Source: Paramecium pentaurelia (Eukaryota; Ciliophora; Oligohymenophorea; Peniculida; Parameciidae). From it: DNA of 64,000 bases. Below are positions 47,353 through 59,934 of this stretch, piece by piece; positions within the stretch are counted from its first letter, which is position 1, and every line of letters starts with the position of its first letter. Position numbers and translations under genes: made by a program. The notes under the pieces are model-generated. The model was not told where the DNA came from, did not search any database, and saw nothing but the letters and a program-made list of their open reading frames with translations. The stretch lies in NCBI GenBank assembly GCA_905183005.1, contig CAJJDO010000077.1:340152-404151 (forward strand), read 5' to 3'.

Positions 47353-50000
47353 ATGAATTAAATACAATAAGAGATTACAACAATCCCAACAAAAATCTTT
47401 AGAAATGCATAATGGATATCTAAAAATTTAAGTGTAAATAAAAGAAAAAGTCCAAATTATCCTTGTAAAAGATGGGGCCATACTGCTGTATTGCATGATA
47501 AATACATGTATGTTTTCAGTGGTTGTGGCAAATCAGACAATGCCAAATAATGGGAATTAATCTATCGTATGGATTGCATAACATTTTAATGGGAAAGATT
47601 GACTAGTCCTTCTGCTAATCATCCATCTGGTAGAGATTCTCATTGCTCAGTTTGCCTTCAAAATAAGCTTTATTTTTTTGGAGGGTCTAGTAATGATTAC
47701 ATTATGGGTGATTTTTGGAGCTTTGACATTGATACATCAGAGTGGACAGAAATATAAGTACCAAAAGATATGTAAGCAAGAGAGGGACATTCGATGGTTG
47801 CTTTATCATAGAGATTAATTTACATATATGGTGGTTGGGATTAAGTATAGAATACTATGACAGAGTCACATTGGTTATATGATGTAAAAACTAATAGATT
47901 TTTATAAATAACAAATTTTACTGGAGATGAGATGATTAAATTAGAAAGTCATACAGCAAATAAGATTGGAGAGAGTGTTTATATATTTGGTGGTTAAGGT
48001 TAAATGTCATAAAAGCAATTAATATTTTATAAGGATTTATATAAGTTGGATTTTGAGAATATAAATGATTTACAACAAAGATTTGATTAATAAGATTTAT
48101 TAGAAGACAAAAAGTAAAATGGTGAAAATAATATTGTTATTAAAATTGAGAAAATAAAACCAAATGGATCATAGTAGCCAACACCTCGTGCTTCTCATTC
48201 TGCAGTTGCTTATGCTGATAGATTTCTTTTTATTATAGGAGGGGAAGGGTATATCTTTAAAAATATTAATTAGTTATTAATATGATTAATAAAAGGATAA
48301 TGAGGAAGAAGCAATAGAATAGGATTAAGAAGATAATTTTTAGAATGTTGATGAAGAAGAAAAGCCTATATATCCTAAGAATGATATTTGGATATTTGAA
48401 ACTATTATGAGGGTAGCATTTCTTAATTAAAGTGTTAGACTTGGAGTAAATTAGTACCAAGATCCAAGACTCCTATATTTTAGCCAAGATTTTCACATAG
48501 TTGTATTGTTTTTAAAGATTAATTGATTGTATTTGGAGGATTGAGAAGTATGGGAGAAGTTTTGGAAGATTTAATGGTATTACATTTAAAAGATAGTGAA
48601 AATCATTTATAAAAGTTTTCAAGAGATGAGATGAAGAATGTTTGTAAATATTGTTAATTGATATATGGTAATTAATAAGAAGAGGATATTTCTTTTAATA
48701 AAGTAGCAGAAAATAATGCTATTCGTTAACCAAAATTATCTTTGACTTTCATTGATGAGTAATTTATTTATAATATTTTAAATATAGAATTTCAAAACTA
48801 GTTTAATCACCTATGTCTTGTTTTGGGTTGTTTTTAGACAATGCCAAATTATCTGAAGCTTCTGAATTAAAAATTGAATATGCTTATCGTCTAAAAAGAA
48901 AGAAGTATTAATATACAAATGAAGATATGTAAGAGAAAATTCCATTAATAATTTTATTTGAAAAAGAAACTAAAGATTTAGAAGATTTAAGTGATTTCTT
49001 ATTTAATTTTGATATTCCAAAGAAAAAAATATGTTTAAATAAATAAGATTATGAATAAATTACAAGAAATGGAGGAGAAGGTTTAATATAAGAAGAATAA
49101 TAATAATATAATAAAAAATAATATGCATTGAATTTTAAAATAGCTTCACTTCGATTAGGTGATAGTGTATTGATATGTCATAAATCATAGAATAATTATT
49201 ATGTTGGTTTCATTTCAATGAATAATCTTTTAAATCCTAATGATGAATCTTTAACATTCTACAATTATACTCTTACTATAAGTAGTGAGAAAGAAAGAAA
49301 AGTAGATTCTCCTGAAAGTAAATATATTTTATTGAATTCTATCACTCATCTTTTAATTGAAGAAGATTTCATATTAAATTGTAATTACAATTATACAAAG
49401 ATATTTATATTTGATCTTGCTAAAATACATTCTCATTAAAAAATATTTGAATTAAATATTTAAAATGATGATATTATCTCAAATACATATGCAGCTTTTG
49501 ATCTTAAAAAGGATGAAGCTATTAAATATCCTGATTATTCATTAAAAGAATATATCAAATTCTATTCCTTAGATCAACTTCCATTTAAGTTATTTGTAAA
49601 TGATCAACCATAAAATTATTCATCTATTAAAAATAGAATGGAAAACAAATTCAAAGTTATGGTGGGTAATGAAAAATTAGTTAATAGATTAAATGAATGT
49701 ACTGAAGCATATGGAATTTGTAGACTTCCTTAAAATAATTTAGGGATATTTTTATATTACTAAGGTAGATTGATTAATAGATACAAAAAATCTTTGGGAG
49801 TATTTTTAGGAAATTAAGAATATAGTGGATATTTAAATTTAAGTAAATTCATCAAACCTAATTTAACATCTGAAGTATAATTTTATTTATATTATCATTA
49901 GGGTTTTTAAAATTCATATTTAAGATCAATTTTGTTTCAATTACTAGGATCGTTGGAAGAAGAATTAGAACCATAAAGAAGAAAAGATATTAAAGTGTGA
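47353..50000 (+). CDS. Kelch-repeat protein with C-terminal MORC-like ATPase/S5 module
   Basis: An 855-residue model; introns of 25 nt (48249-48273), 26 nt (about 48413-48438) and 29 nt restore a continuous frame. Residues about 30-420 are Kelch blades: KRWGHTAVLHDKYMYVFSGC, GRDSHCSVCLQNKLYFFGGS, REGHSMVALSQRLIYIYGGW, ASHSAVAYADRFLFIIGGEG, SHSCIVFKDQLIVFGGLRSM. After CKYCQ a second module follows: MSCFGLFLDNAKLSEASELK (like the GHKL motif around ELIDNA), IASLRLGDSVLICHK, YYVGFISMNNLL, PDYSLKEYIKFYSLDQLPFK, LFVNDQP, then NNLGIFLYYQGRLINRYKKS and GYLNLSKFIKPNL, which track the MORC S5 region. The DDGxGM and GxGxKS loops are not recognisable, so ATP hydrolysis is doubtful. Confidence 0.8.
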
Positions 50001-50130
50001 GTTCAATGATTTTATAACAATCTACATAATCTATTTTATTTATTGTTTCTCTTTCAATCTTAATTAAAACACACTTAAAATAATTACATAATAAAATTAT
50101 TTTTATAAAACTAAACAATCTAAATTACAT

Positions 50131-51021
50131 ATGAATGATAATCATGAAACATTCTTTTTTGCTAAGAATTAAAAAAGGAGAATACATGAACAAGACTATG
50201 CTATTAAAGTTATCTCACATACAAAGGTTGACAAAGAGACTATTTAATTGAGTGAATCATTATTTAATGCTAAAATTACTGCAAAATAATCCTCTTGTAT
50301 TATCAAAGATATTCAAAGAACTATTTAATAAAAAATCAAGTTTTATGATCAATAACTGAAAAGTACTGATTCTTTTAAAAAATAAACAGAAAGAAAAAGT
50401 TTGAGTCCAGACATCAATAAACCAAAATTTATTGAAAATTAATTAACATCAAAGAACTAACAATTTTCTCCTTAAAAAATCATTATATAACCTAATCATA
50501 ATTAAGAATAAATATAAACTCCAATCAAAAAAAATAATGAAATCTAATAATCTCAAAAGTCCTTGAAATAATAAACTTAAAGCATTTCTCCTACTAAAAG
50601 GCAATCTTAAAATTATGAAAGAAATCAATCAAAAAATTATTCATCACCTAAAATCAAACAAAAATGTAGCTCATAATATATGCAATAAATAGAAAGAGAA
50701 AGTTCTTATTCAAGACAAAAAGTAAAGGAAATATAAAAAGAACTGGAGAATACATAATCTACTAATAGAGTATCAACTGCAAGAGTCAATGGAATTGCAG
50801 AAAGAAATGAAGAATGGAAACAAAAACTAAAAAATAAAATAGATAACGAATAAAAGAAATAATAATAAAAAGAAATGATTGATTGTACATTCAAACCTAG
50901 AATTAATAATTAAAGAAATACAAAAAAGTATTAAAAAAGTGTAAGCAAAGAATTTTAAACAGAAATTAATGAATTGATGCATCTTATTGATAATTAAAGT
51001 CAAGTAAAAATTAAATTATGA
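50131..51021 (+). CDS. Basic low-complexity protein with C-terminal helix, unknown function
   Basis: A single-exon frame of 296 residues, ATG 50131 to TGA 51019-51021. Lys/Gln/Ser-rich. The most ordered segment is near the end: RVSTARVNGIAERNEEWKQK, LKNKIDNEQKKQQQKEMIDC then TFKPRIN. The E-R-x-x-x-W...K...K..K and 'C-T-F-K-P-x-I-N' pattern recurs in many ciliate/flagellate cytoskeletal proteins (from memory). Unknown function. Confidence 0.7.
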
Positions 51022-51180
51022 TAATAATTATATTATATTTTGTTTATAGAATGTTTTAAATAAGAATTATAAAAATTAATGGTATTTTACATCAACTTTA
51101 AATAATCTTGTACCTTATTTCTTTTAAAATCTTATAAATAAAAAGTTGACATTTGATTTTTATTTATAAATTTAATTATT

Positions 51181-53532
51181 ATGCCACCAAAAAGATAACA
51201 TCATAAAACTTAGTCATCAGAAATACCTCCACAAGCATTATTGAGTTATCTATCTAATAGAGAATAAATTTAAGCACGTTTCTCTAATTCACCTACTCTA
51301 CAAATAGATTTCAAAGTAACAAAATTAATTTATATCAGGCTAACAAATAATTAATTCATTAATAAAGTCCATTATTAAGATCTAATGGTTCTTAAACTAA
51401 TCTAAGAATATCACAACAATAGTATCTATTAATTATAATAATCTGAGGCAAACATAAAGAAAAGTATAATAATAGGATCTACTCAAATCAAAAGGGTTCA
51501 TGTCTCCTAAATTTGTTAGTCAAGACAAAAAACAAATGTAATCAAAAACTGTGATAAGATAAGGAGGAAATCACATCAAGACTCAACCTCATTCTCATTA
51601 AAACTCTTAGTCATCAATTACAAAAATCGATAAAACATAAGACGATTATAAGTAATTATCTCTCATCTCTTCTGCATTACCAAAATCATCTGAAATTATG
51701 TTAACCCAACCTTAATCTGCTATGAATAAAACTGAACTCACATTAAAATAAAAAGCAGACTTAGCAATATAAGAAATGAAGTAAAGATAATAAGAAGAAT
51801 TGTTTTAAAGAATTAATTTTTAAAAATCTTTAGGAGTTTCAAGTGCAAAACACTAATCATAATTGTTTTTGTAATAAAACTCTTATAAATCCAGTAGTAC
51901 AAAACAATTAGAAAACTAAAAATTTTAAACTCATTCAGCTTCCCAACCAATGATTGAATTTACTCCTAATAAACCAATTACAAACAGGTAAAGTAATAAA
52001 TTTATTTCATAGAAAATAATTCTAGGATTCAATTAATCTCATATTACTTTGTAAAACACTTAAAGAAAAAATAACTATAGAAGTTTAATAAAATTCTATA
52101 CAATATTTAGTAGATCTAGTCAAACAAATTATCTCCAAACATTTTGGAACTACTTAACCCACTGTTATTGGAATAAAAACTTGTAATATTTCTATTCCTG
52201 TGGATTATATCTTATCAAAAGTAGAGAGACCCTTATCTCTATTAAATTCAATGCAACTTCAACCATTGATTATTGAACCTGTATTTGCTTTAGATAATGA
52301 AATCAAAACTCCTAGAGTCAGCTTAAAAGACTTTGAATTCATAAGATGTATAGGAATGGGAGGATTCTCAAAAGTTTATATGGTAAGAGAAAGAAAATCA
52401 GGATAATATTATGCTATGAAATTGATAGAGAAGAATCCTATTATCTAATAGAATAAATAAACTATAATATAAAATGAGAGAGATATTATGTCTATACTTA
52501 ATCATCCTTTTATTGTAAAAATGCAATATGCCTTTGAATCGAGAAAATATTTAGTTTTTGTATTAGAATACTGTTCAGGAGGAGAATTGTTTTACCTTTT
52601 GAGAAAAGTATTTTGATTAAAATATTAATTAGGTCAAAAGAATGAAAGAAGAGGAAGCATTCTTTTACTTTTCAGAAATTTGTTTAGGCATGAAAAACTT
52701 ACATGAAAATAATATTATTTATAGAGATATTAAACCAGAGAATATATTAATAGATTTTGATGGTCATGTTAGAATAGCAGATTTTGGTTTATCAAAACCC
52801 AATATGACAGAATAAGATATAGGATATTCATTTTGTGGATCACCTGAATATATGGCACCAGAGATGCTATTAAAATCTGGACATACATTTCAATTAGATT
52901 TATATTGCTTAGGAGCATTATTATATGAACTTGTTACTGGTTTACCTCCTTATTATTCGAGAAATACAGAAGAAATATACACAAGAATATTAAATTAAAA
53001 GTTAAATTTTCCTCCATAATTATAAATGTCTACTTAAATTAAAGATTTATTAAACAATTTGCTAGCTAAAAATCCAAAAAATAGAATCGATAACATAGAA
53101 ACCTTATTAAGACACCCATGGATGATTTAATGGGGTGATAAAAATTTATATAAGGATATTTTATAAAAAAAAATTGAACCTCCTTTTAAACCAGACCATT
53201 ATTCGTTTAATTTCGATGAAGAAGAATTTGGCTAAGGTGAAGCAGAATTCTTAGCTTTTATTAAACCACTTTAGTAAAATATCTCTGAAAATTTTCCTAA
53301 AGAAATTATATTAAAATAATTTTATTACAATAGCAATGAAGCCAATTTTTAAGAGAGTACTGGAGGCACAAGAAATAATTAAATGGAATAATAATGCACA
53401 TAAAGATAGAAAAGTAAAAGATTGAATACATTTGAAAGTGAAAATTAAATGAACCAACAAGATTAAAAAATCTATTTATTAAATTAACTTAAAACACAAA
53501 CTGATAATGATTAAAAGAGAAAATCAGCATGA
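51181..53532 (+). CDS. AGC-family Ser/Thr protein kinase
   Basis: A 750-residue model with introns of 23, 26, 25 and 25 nt. The N-terminal ~370 residues are basic and Ser/Gln-rich. The kinase domain: DFEFIRCIGMGGFSKVYMVR (glycine loop), YYAMKLIEK (catalytic Lys), LVFVLEYCSGGELFYLLRK, NNIIYRDIKPENILIDFDGH (Y-R-D in place of HRD, normal for AGC), VRIADFGLSK, FCGSPEYMAPEMLLKSGHTF (activation loop; the usual CGTPEY is CGSPEY, so the PDK1 site residue is Ser), LDLYCLGALLYELVTGLPPY. It ends RHPWMIQWG and a C-terminal AGC tail (FGQGEAEFLAFIKP). Closest to S6K/PKA/PKG-type kinases. No cNMP-binding domain. Confidence 0.92.
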
Positions 53533-53900
53533 ACTCAATTTTAGTTTATTAAATTTTTTAGCTAAAATATTATATATATTTTGTTATTTTCAAACAAGTT
53601 TTATATTATATTAAATTTTATCTATGATATTGTATTCAATATGCTTTAATTGATAGTATATAAGGTTTGTATTATTATACTCATTTATTTATTATATAAA
53701 AATGAATTAAATTGATTAGAATCTATATATTATCATTCTTTTTGAGAATATTCAATAATAACTTATGTTTAGTAATTTCATTTATAATATTGAATATTAG
53801 ATGTTACTTAAATAATGTAAAAATAATTAATTAATGCAATAAATATAAACTAAATAATTTTAATAATTAATAGTTACAAAATATAGAACACTAAATTATG
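53533..53900. other. 368-bp AT-rich convergent gap
   Basis: Separates the stop of the AGC kinase from the stop of the first Myb gene. No coding or RNA structure seen. Confidence 0.45.
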
Positions 53901-55542
53901 TCATTATTCATCATCTGTATTGACTATTTTAATATCAACTCCAATTTACTCAAAAATATCATTTAAATCACCTTTTTTCTAGTTTTCATTTTCATTTATT
54001 TTATCTTCTTAAAATTTTTAAAGACCGATAAAATTATTGTTTTAAACTTAAGAAGATACAATTTATTAAGGAAAGACTGGTGGCAACCAATAACTATTAA
54101 AAATACTTTAATTTAATGGAACAAAATAGTTAGGTTAATTTGCGAAATATAATAGTTATTAGATTGATTAAGTACCTATTGAATTTCTTATATAATTTTG
54201 ATTTGGATCAGATTAAGTAGATGAAGTTGTAGTATTATCTTCTACTTTAACTTTCTTTTTAATTTGATTTAAAACAATATTTTAAAAATCTATTACATTA
54301 TAAGGTGTTAGATATAATTTATTATTTTTATGATTAAATATAACAACTCCACACTTTTCATTATTAAGAATTAAATTCTGATCTACCTTCTTAATATTAA
54401 GTTCTTTTTTATATAGGATGGTTTTGGATGTTTTGATTGAAGGATCTTCATGAAATAAATTAAAAAAATCATCATTATTTATTTTTTAAGCTTCTTCAAT
54501 TTTACCTTCTAACATGCATTAATCAATATATAAGCCTTAAATTGCTAAAACTATAAATTGCCATTCATAGTTATCTATTTCTTCAATTGGAGTGACATTA
54601 CCATACCGTTTAGAATAGTCTTTTCGCAATTTTTATACTTTCTCAAATAAATGAGGATTTATCGTTTCAAATTCATATTTCATTTTTTCTTTTTTTAGGA
54701 TTGAATTGTATTTATTTTTTAAAGAGTTCTCAGTTCTAACTCTCCCATAAAGTGTTGAAAGTTCTGACCATTTTTTACCTCTCATTAGTATTGTTTTCAA
54801 CAAATCTATTTCTTATTATTTATTCCAAGGGTCGCTAATTATTATCTTTTTTGGTACTTAGAAATATTTGGATCCAAACGATTAATCCATCTTTCTCTAC
54901 ATTATTTAGGTTATCTAAATATTTTATTATTAGATCTTTTAAATATTTCTCTTGAGATTTATGACCATTTATTCTCCCTACCTGTTTTCTTAAATTCTCT
55001 AAAACTTAGAAACACTCTTACTCATGCACTTAATAAAGTAAGTTGTCCTCTTATTCAGTCCAAGGTGCCTCAGATAATGGTATTTTATATTTTTATTCCC
55101 ATTTCAATCGACATTAATGAGCATTTCTTCCTAAAACCATTTTTGATATTTCTCTCCATTACTCTGTAGCCTTTATTAAATTAATATCATTCTATACTAA
55201 CTATTTATTATCCTTTATTCCTTTATATATATAATATCTCATAACAATCCAATAAAAGAGTTTCTTTTCAAAATCACTCCATTTTATTGACTTCTTTTTA
55301 GCATTTTGGCTTAAAATTCAACAATACTGTTACATATTCTTTTTAAAAAGTAATATAGCTTAATCGACTGTAGGCCAATCTTTGTAATTCAATCTTAAAT
55401 TTTGACCTACTTTAGATAACAGCTCTTAATTTTCCTTAATAAAAGATGTTTTCTCAATAAATCCAAAAAACTCTCTATTAACTAATTCATATGGATAAAC
55501 TATTATGTATTCATCTATTCAAATACTTGTTAAGTCTTCCAT
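53901..55542 (-). CDS. Three-repeat Myb-type DNA-binding protein
   Basis: A 514-residue model with introns of 27 nt (55500-55526), 24 nt (55310-55333), 23 and 23 nt. Three Myb/SANT repeats: R1 IKWSDFEKKLFYWIVMRYYI ... QWREISKMVLGRNAHQCRLK then W; R2 APWTEQEDNLLYQVHEEFKK, NKWSQISREIFKRSNNK ... QCRERWINRLDPNI; R3 DPWNKQQEIDLLKTILMRGK, KWSELSTLYGRV, NSLKNKYNSILKK. Each keeps the spaced Trp/aromatic core, and QCRERW with N-x-L-D/N-P is typical of c-Myb/SNAPc-type proteins. Likely a nuclear regulator. The C-terminus is an acidic Asn-rich region. Paralogue of the Myb gene at 59.9 kb. Confidence 0.9.
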
Positions 55543-56104
55543 TTCACAACTTCCAACCAAAATGTGATCATTTTTAATTTTTGTATTTTTCTAGGCAATC
55601 ATATATATTATAAAAAAAATACTAATATCTAACAATAATAATAATTTAAATAACTAAAATCATATCAAACATACTCTTTTATACAAGTCAAATATCAATT
55701 TAAAAATTTATCTCTAAAAAATCAAAATAGAAGTTTTGTAAATCCAATTATTTAGAAATAATTTATAATTAAGTATTCATTTAATCTCATTAATTCATAT
55801 AGTATTAAATGATATTATAATAATATTAATATTATTGTAAAGTAAGGAGTATATAATATTTATTGATACTAATTCATATCATATCCATATTTCACATAAC
55901 CAATACTAAAAATTATCTCAATATATTATTGTAATTATACTAAAAAAGTATTTCTTACTAAAATATTATTTTTTTTCCACAACTTTTTAAATTACATTTT
56001 CTACTTCTTAAACTTTATTTAATTTATTCCAGATGACTTATTATCTTCTTATATTTCTAAATACCTAAAAAACTATTTCTTAAGATAATATTAATTATTC
56101 ATTA
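55543..56104. other. 562-bp AT-rich divergent intergenic region
   Basis: Between the start of the first Myb gene and the start of the small plus-strand gene, so it presumably holds two promoters. Long A and T runs; no motif I can name. Confidence 0.45.
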
Positions 56105-56662
56105 ATGATAACTGTTTAAATAAGAACCCCAAAAGTTAAATTATCCAAACACAGGATATAAAATAGTTAACCTACAATATTAAACTATTCAAATTTAAAT
56201 AGTTTTCATGACTTTTTTAATAATAGTTAGCATAGTAATGAATAGAGATAAAGAATATTTAATAGCAGATGTAAAACTGAAAATACTTAAATGGAAGTAT
56301 CAATCAAGCCAAATAAACAAAAATTGTCTAGTTAATCTACAACAATTAGTTTGGCAAGCAGTACTAGTCCTAATTAAGGTATGAAAAATGAAAAAGGTAA
56401 TTCTAACAGCAGCTTTAAAATATAATAACAATAGAATTCTGTCAATTCCTTTTAAGAGAATGGAACAAATTAAAAACTTAAATAGTAATTACAAAAAATT
56501 GTTGAAAGAACTAACAAGATGATGAATAATTATTAAAAAGTTTCTAAAAAATGGGAATAAAGAGAATTTGAACTCAAGTAAGAAATATCAACATTAAAAA
56601 AAATCATTCAAAAATAAAATGTCTAACTTCAAAAACATAATTTAAATCCGATCTGTTTATGA
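56105..56662 (+). CDS. Small coiled-coil-tail protein, unknown function
   Basis: A single-exon frame of 185 residues, ATG 56105 to TGA 56660-56662. N-terminal ~120 residues are Ser/Asn/Gln-rich (FNNSQHSNEQRQRIFNSRCK). The C-terminal ~55 residues form a coiled coil (LQKIVERTNKMMNNYQKVSK, KWEQREFELKQEISTLKKII). No family recognised. Met at about 56291 is an alternative start; the longer frame has coding-like composition so I chose the upstream ATG. Confidence 0.6.
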
Positions 56663-57192
56663 AAAGCCAAATATTTCATTGATTTTCCATTACTTTATTA
56701 TATATATTTCATTAAAAAATAACTTTTTTTATCCATCATTTAAATATTTTTATTGAATACAACAACAAAAATAAACAATAGATTCAATAATAAATTAAGG
56801 AGATATCCATATTTTATAAATGAAAAATAAATCAATTTAAAAAAAATCAAATCTTTGAGTAAGATTCATTAAAGGCAAAAATTATAAAATCTAATAAGAA
56901 TATTTTCAAGAAAGTAAATTATTTATGACTATAAAAATTGATAAATAAATATAAGAAATTTAAGAGATTAATATATAGAAAAAAGTAGTATAAATTATGA
57001 AAAATTATCAAAAATTTAGTAATTTGTAGACTGAATATTATTATTTAATTCTACAAATAATTGCTTAAATTTATCTTTAAATGTATAATGTATTAAAAAA
57101 TAAAAAAAAAGTTATTATTACTTAAATTAAAAAAAGTAATGTTACTACTTATGAAAAAGAAATGGATAAAATTTTGTAAATTATCAGAAATA
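56663..57192. other. 530-bp AT-rich convergent gap
   Basis: Between the small coiled-coil gene and the stop of Vps34. Very high A/T with many homopolymer runs; no gene or RNA seen. Confidence 0.45.
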
Positions 57193-59923
57193 TCATTTTC
57201 TCATATAACTAGCCCAGAAATGTAACTTATCAGTCATTTTAGCAAATAAAGAGTTAATTGACTCCTCCAATAATCCTAAAAAGTGAATTTCAGCATTTTC
57301 ATCACTGTCATCCAATCTAAATTTTTCATACATCTATTCTATTGCTTCTTAACTGTAGTCTTTAATACCAGCATCAGCCATCAATAAAAATAGATTTATA
57401 ATTAATTTAGCATATCTTCTTAAATAAACATAAACCTCAACACATTTTGATTTAAATAATGTGTATAACTCTGATTTTTATCCTCCCATAGCTTCTACCA
57501 TTTCTGGACATAATTTAAATGGAGGTGGATATGGTTTTGGATCTTTACCTAAAATGAATCCAAAATCTATATGAAACATCTTGCCTTCATTATTAATTAA
57601 TAAATTTTCTAGATGTCTATCTCCAATTCCTAAGAAATATGTTAATACACAATATCCAGCACTAGAATATATATAATTAGTCATAAAAGTAGGATTAATA
57701 CCATATTGTGCTCTTTTAACAACTTAATCAATATGATCTTGGATAATTTTAAGATTTTCTGGATCTTTTTAATCCTAAAATATAATAATTATTACATTAT
57801 TTTTTAAAGATAATGTTTTCCAATAATAAGGATTCATTTTATCTTCTGAAATTTATCTTAAATAAGGTTACATTCCTTAATTTTTTTTAATAATGATTTC
57901 TTGAAGTGTTACATTATCAGGTACAAATTCTAAGAATCCATCACTTTTAGAACAAGCAAGTATTCTGTAAGGTAATAATTTCATATCTTAACTAACTCCT
58001 TTAAGTAATTCATCCATTAAATTAAAAATTTACATAACCAATTAATCTTATCTTAAATCATCTCCATTTTTAAATATTAATTTAATTTCAGATTCTTCAT
58101 CTCCTTTAATTACTTAAAATCCTAATCTAATTGGAGCCATAGCTGATGAAAATATTGTAGTTCTTTCTGGAACAGCTCTAATCAATTCATACTCAGGATA
58201 AAGACAACATGGATGTTATGGTAATTCTGATGAATTTTAATAAGCAGATTAAGATAATTAATTTTTAATGTAGTTGATTCTAAATTGTCTATCATTTTTT
58301 AAAGATCTAATTTCAGTAGCTAAACTTTAGAGTTTTTATCTAAATTTGGATTGTCCTTAAATATCCTTAAATAATTTTTCATTTTTGGATTATAACATTC
58401 TTTCAAACTCTAATATATTTGTAAATATATTAAAATACCTTAGAATGTAGTATAATAAAATCCTAAAATAGTATTTTTGGAATCAGCATGCCATCCATCC
58501 TTTTCAACATGAAGATACCAATACAAATAAGTTGCTAATGATTTAGATTTGATGGCTCTATCAAATAATAGATTAACAAGATCTGATTTCTAATCAAAAG
58601 GTTCATATTTTAATGCCTATACTAATTACAATAACACATTTTCAATCTTTTCATCACTTAATTTACTTAATTGTTCAACAGCATATTTTCTAATTTCTAA
58701 CATACTAATTTTATTTTTTTTAGATTTTTTAAATTCATTAGCACAAAAAAAAGATGATAATAAAAAGAGACAATCTTCTCTATCAATAGGAGACCACTTT
58801 TTCATTATAGTTAATGCATCCTATTCTTCCTTTTAATTTTGCCAAGCAACAGAATGAAGATAAAATGGTAATGCACTACCATATTACATTGCCCAATATC
58901 TATATTTAACAAATAGTTATTTATCATCACTTTTGAGTTCTCCAATTAAAGGTCTAGCCATCATTTTCCTCATTTTTTCTTCTTCATCCTTTTATGGTTT
59001 TAAAGTTTCTGGATGATCACTATATCTTAAAATTAAATTCATCATATCATGAATAGGATCAGGTTTACCAAATTCTTAATCAAAATCACTTGTTCTAAAA
59101 GTATCACTCAATTAATTTTAATCAATAAATATTCTTTAGGTAGGAGCTTTTGCTTAATTTGCTATTTAATCTTCAGGTTATTTATAATATCCACCACCAA
59201 TTATTTATTATTCTGTGTCATTCTGAGGATATTCATAATCTTCAAAAAGAATAGGTTATTAAAAATATTGATCTAATTAAACTTCCAAAAATGCTGTAGG
59301 TATTATTTTGCTCAAATAATATAATCTAATTTAAAGGTTTTATTTTGATAAATTTTTATTGGTGTCATTCTACTCTCCTTTTGATACTTCATCTATTTTT
59401 CTAGTACAAAAATTTAAATCCTAAATATTTCTATCCTTAACAAGACCTGGAGTTTTTGAATTAAAACTTGTGTCTGGTTAAGTATTTGGCCAAATAAGCA
59501 AATTGATTTTACCTTCTCTTAATTTTAGATTTTCATCAAACAAAGGAAAAGTAGTTGATCCTAAAGGTTTTGCCTCCTCATATTTTTATTGAGTACTATA
59601 TATACTCAAAGCTATTAAGGAATTGTATGATAAATCCTTAATATTAGAATTAAAAAAAATGGTTTCTTATTTTTGTAAGGAATGTCTGCTAAATGCCTTA
59701 AATGTCTTGGTAGGGTACTATAATTGACCATTTATATAGAGTGAAGCAACGATAATAAGTTATTCGTCTTTATTAGGATCATCTATCTATTAAAATAAAT
59801 GATCAATTTTACAAGTGAATCCAGTACATTGTTTCCATCCCATAAATTAGAGATAGTCAGTTTAACTGGTACATCTTAAAGCCAAGTGTGGGGAGTATAA
59901 TTTGTATAATTTTATAATTCCAT
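57193..59923 (-). CDS. VPS34: Class III phosphatidylinositol 3-kinase (Vps34)
   Basis: About 890 residues. N-terminal C2 domain starting MELQNYTNYTPHTWLQDVPV with KLTISNLWDGN. The helical (PIK accessory) domain contains the residues around RRWSPIDREDCLFLLSSFFC. The C-terminal kinase domain has MKLLPYRILACSKSDGFLEF then VPDNVTLQEII, YFLGIGDRHLENLLINNEGK (catalytic loop, D-R-H-x-x-N), MFHIDFGFILGKDPKPYPPP, FKLCPEMVEAMGG (activation loop). DPKP-x-PPP is the class III signature. The C-terminal amphipathic helix ends HFWASYMRK. Makes PI3P from PI for endosomal sorting and autophagy. Several introns are expected; I did not place all. The start codon lies 11 bp from the divergent Myb start. Confidence 0.96.
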
Positions 59924-59934
59924 AAATATTAAAA

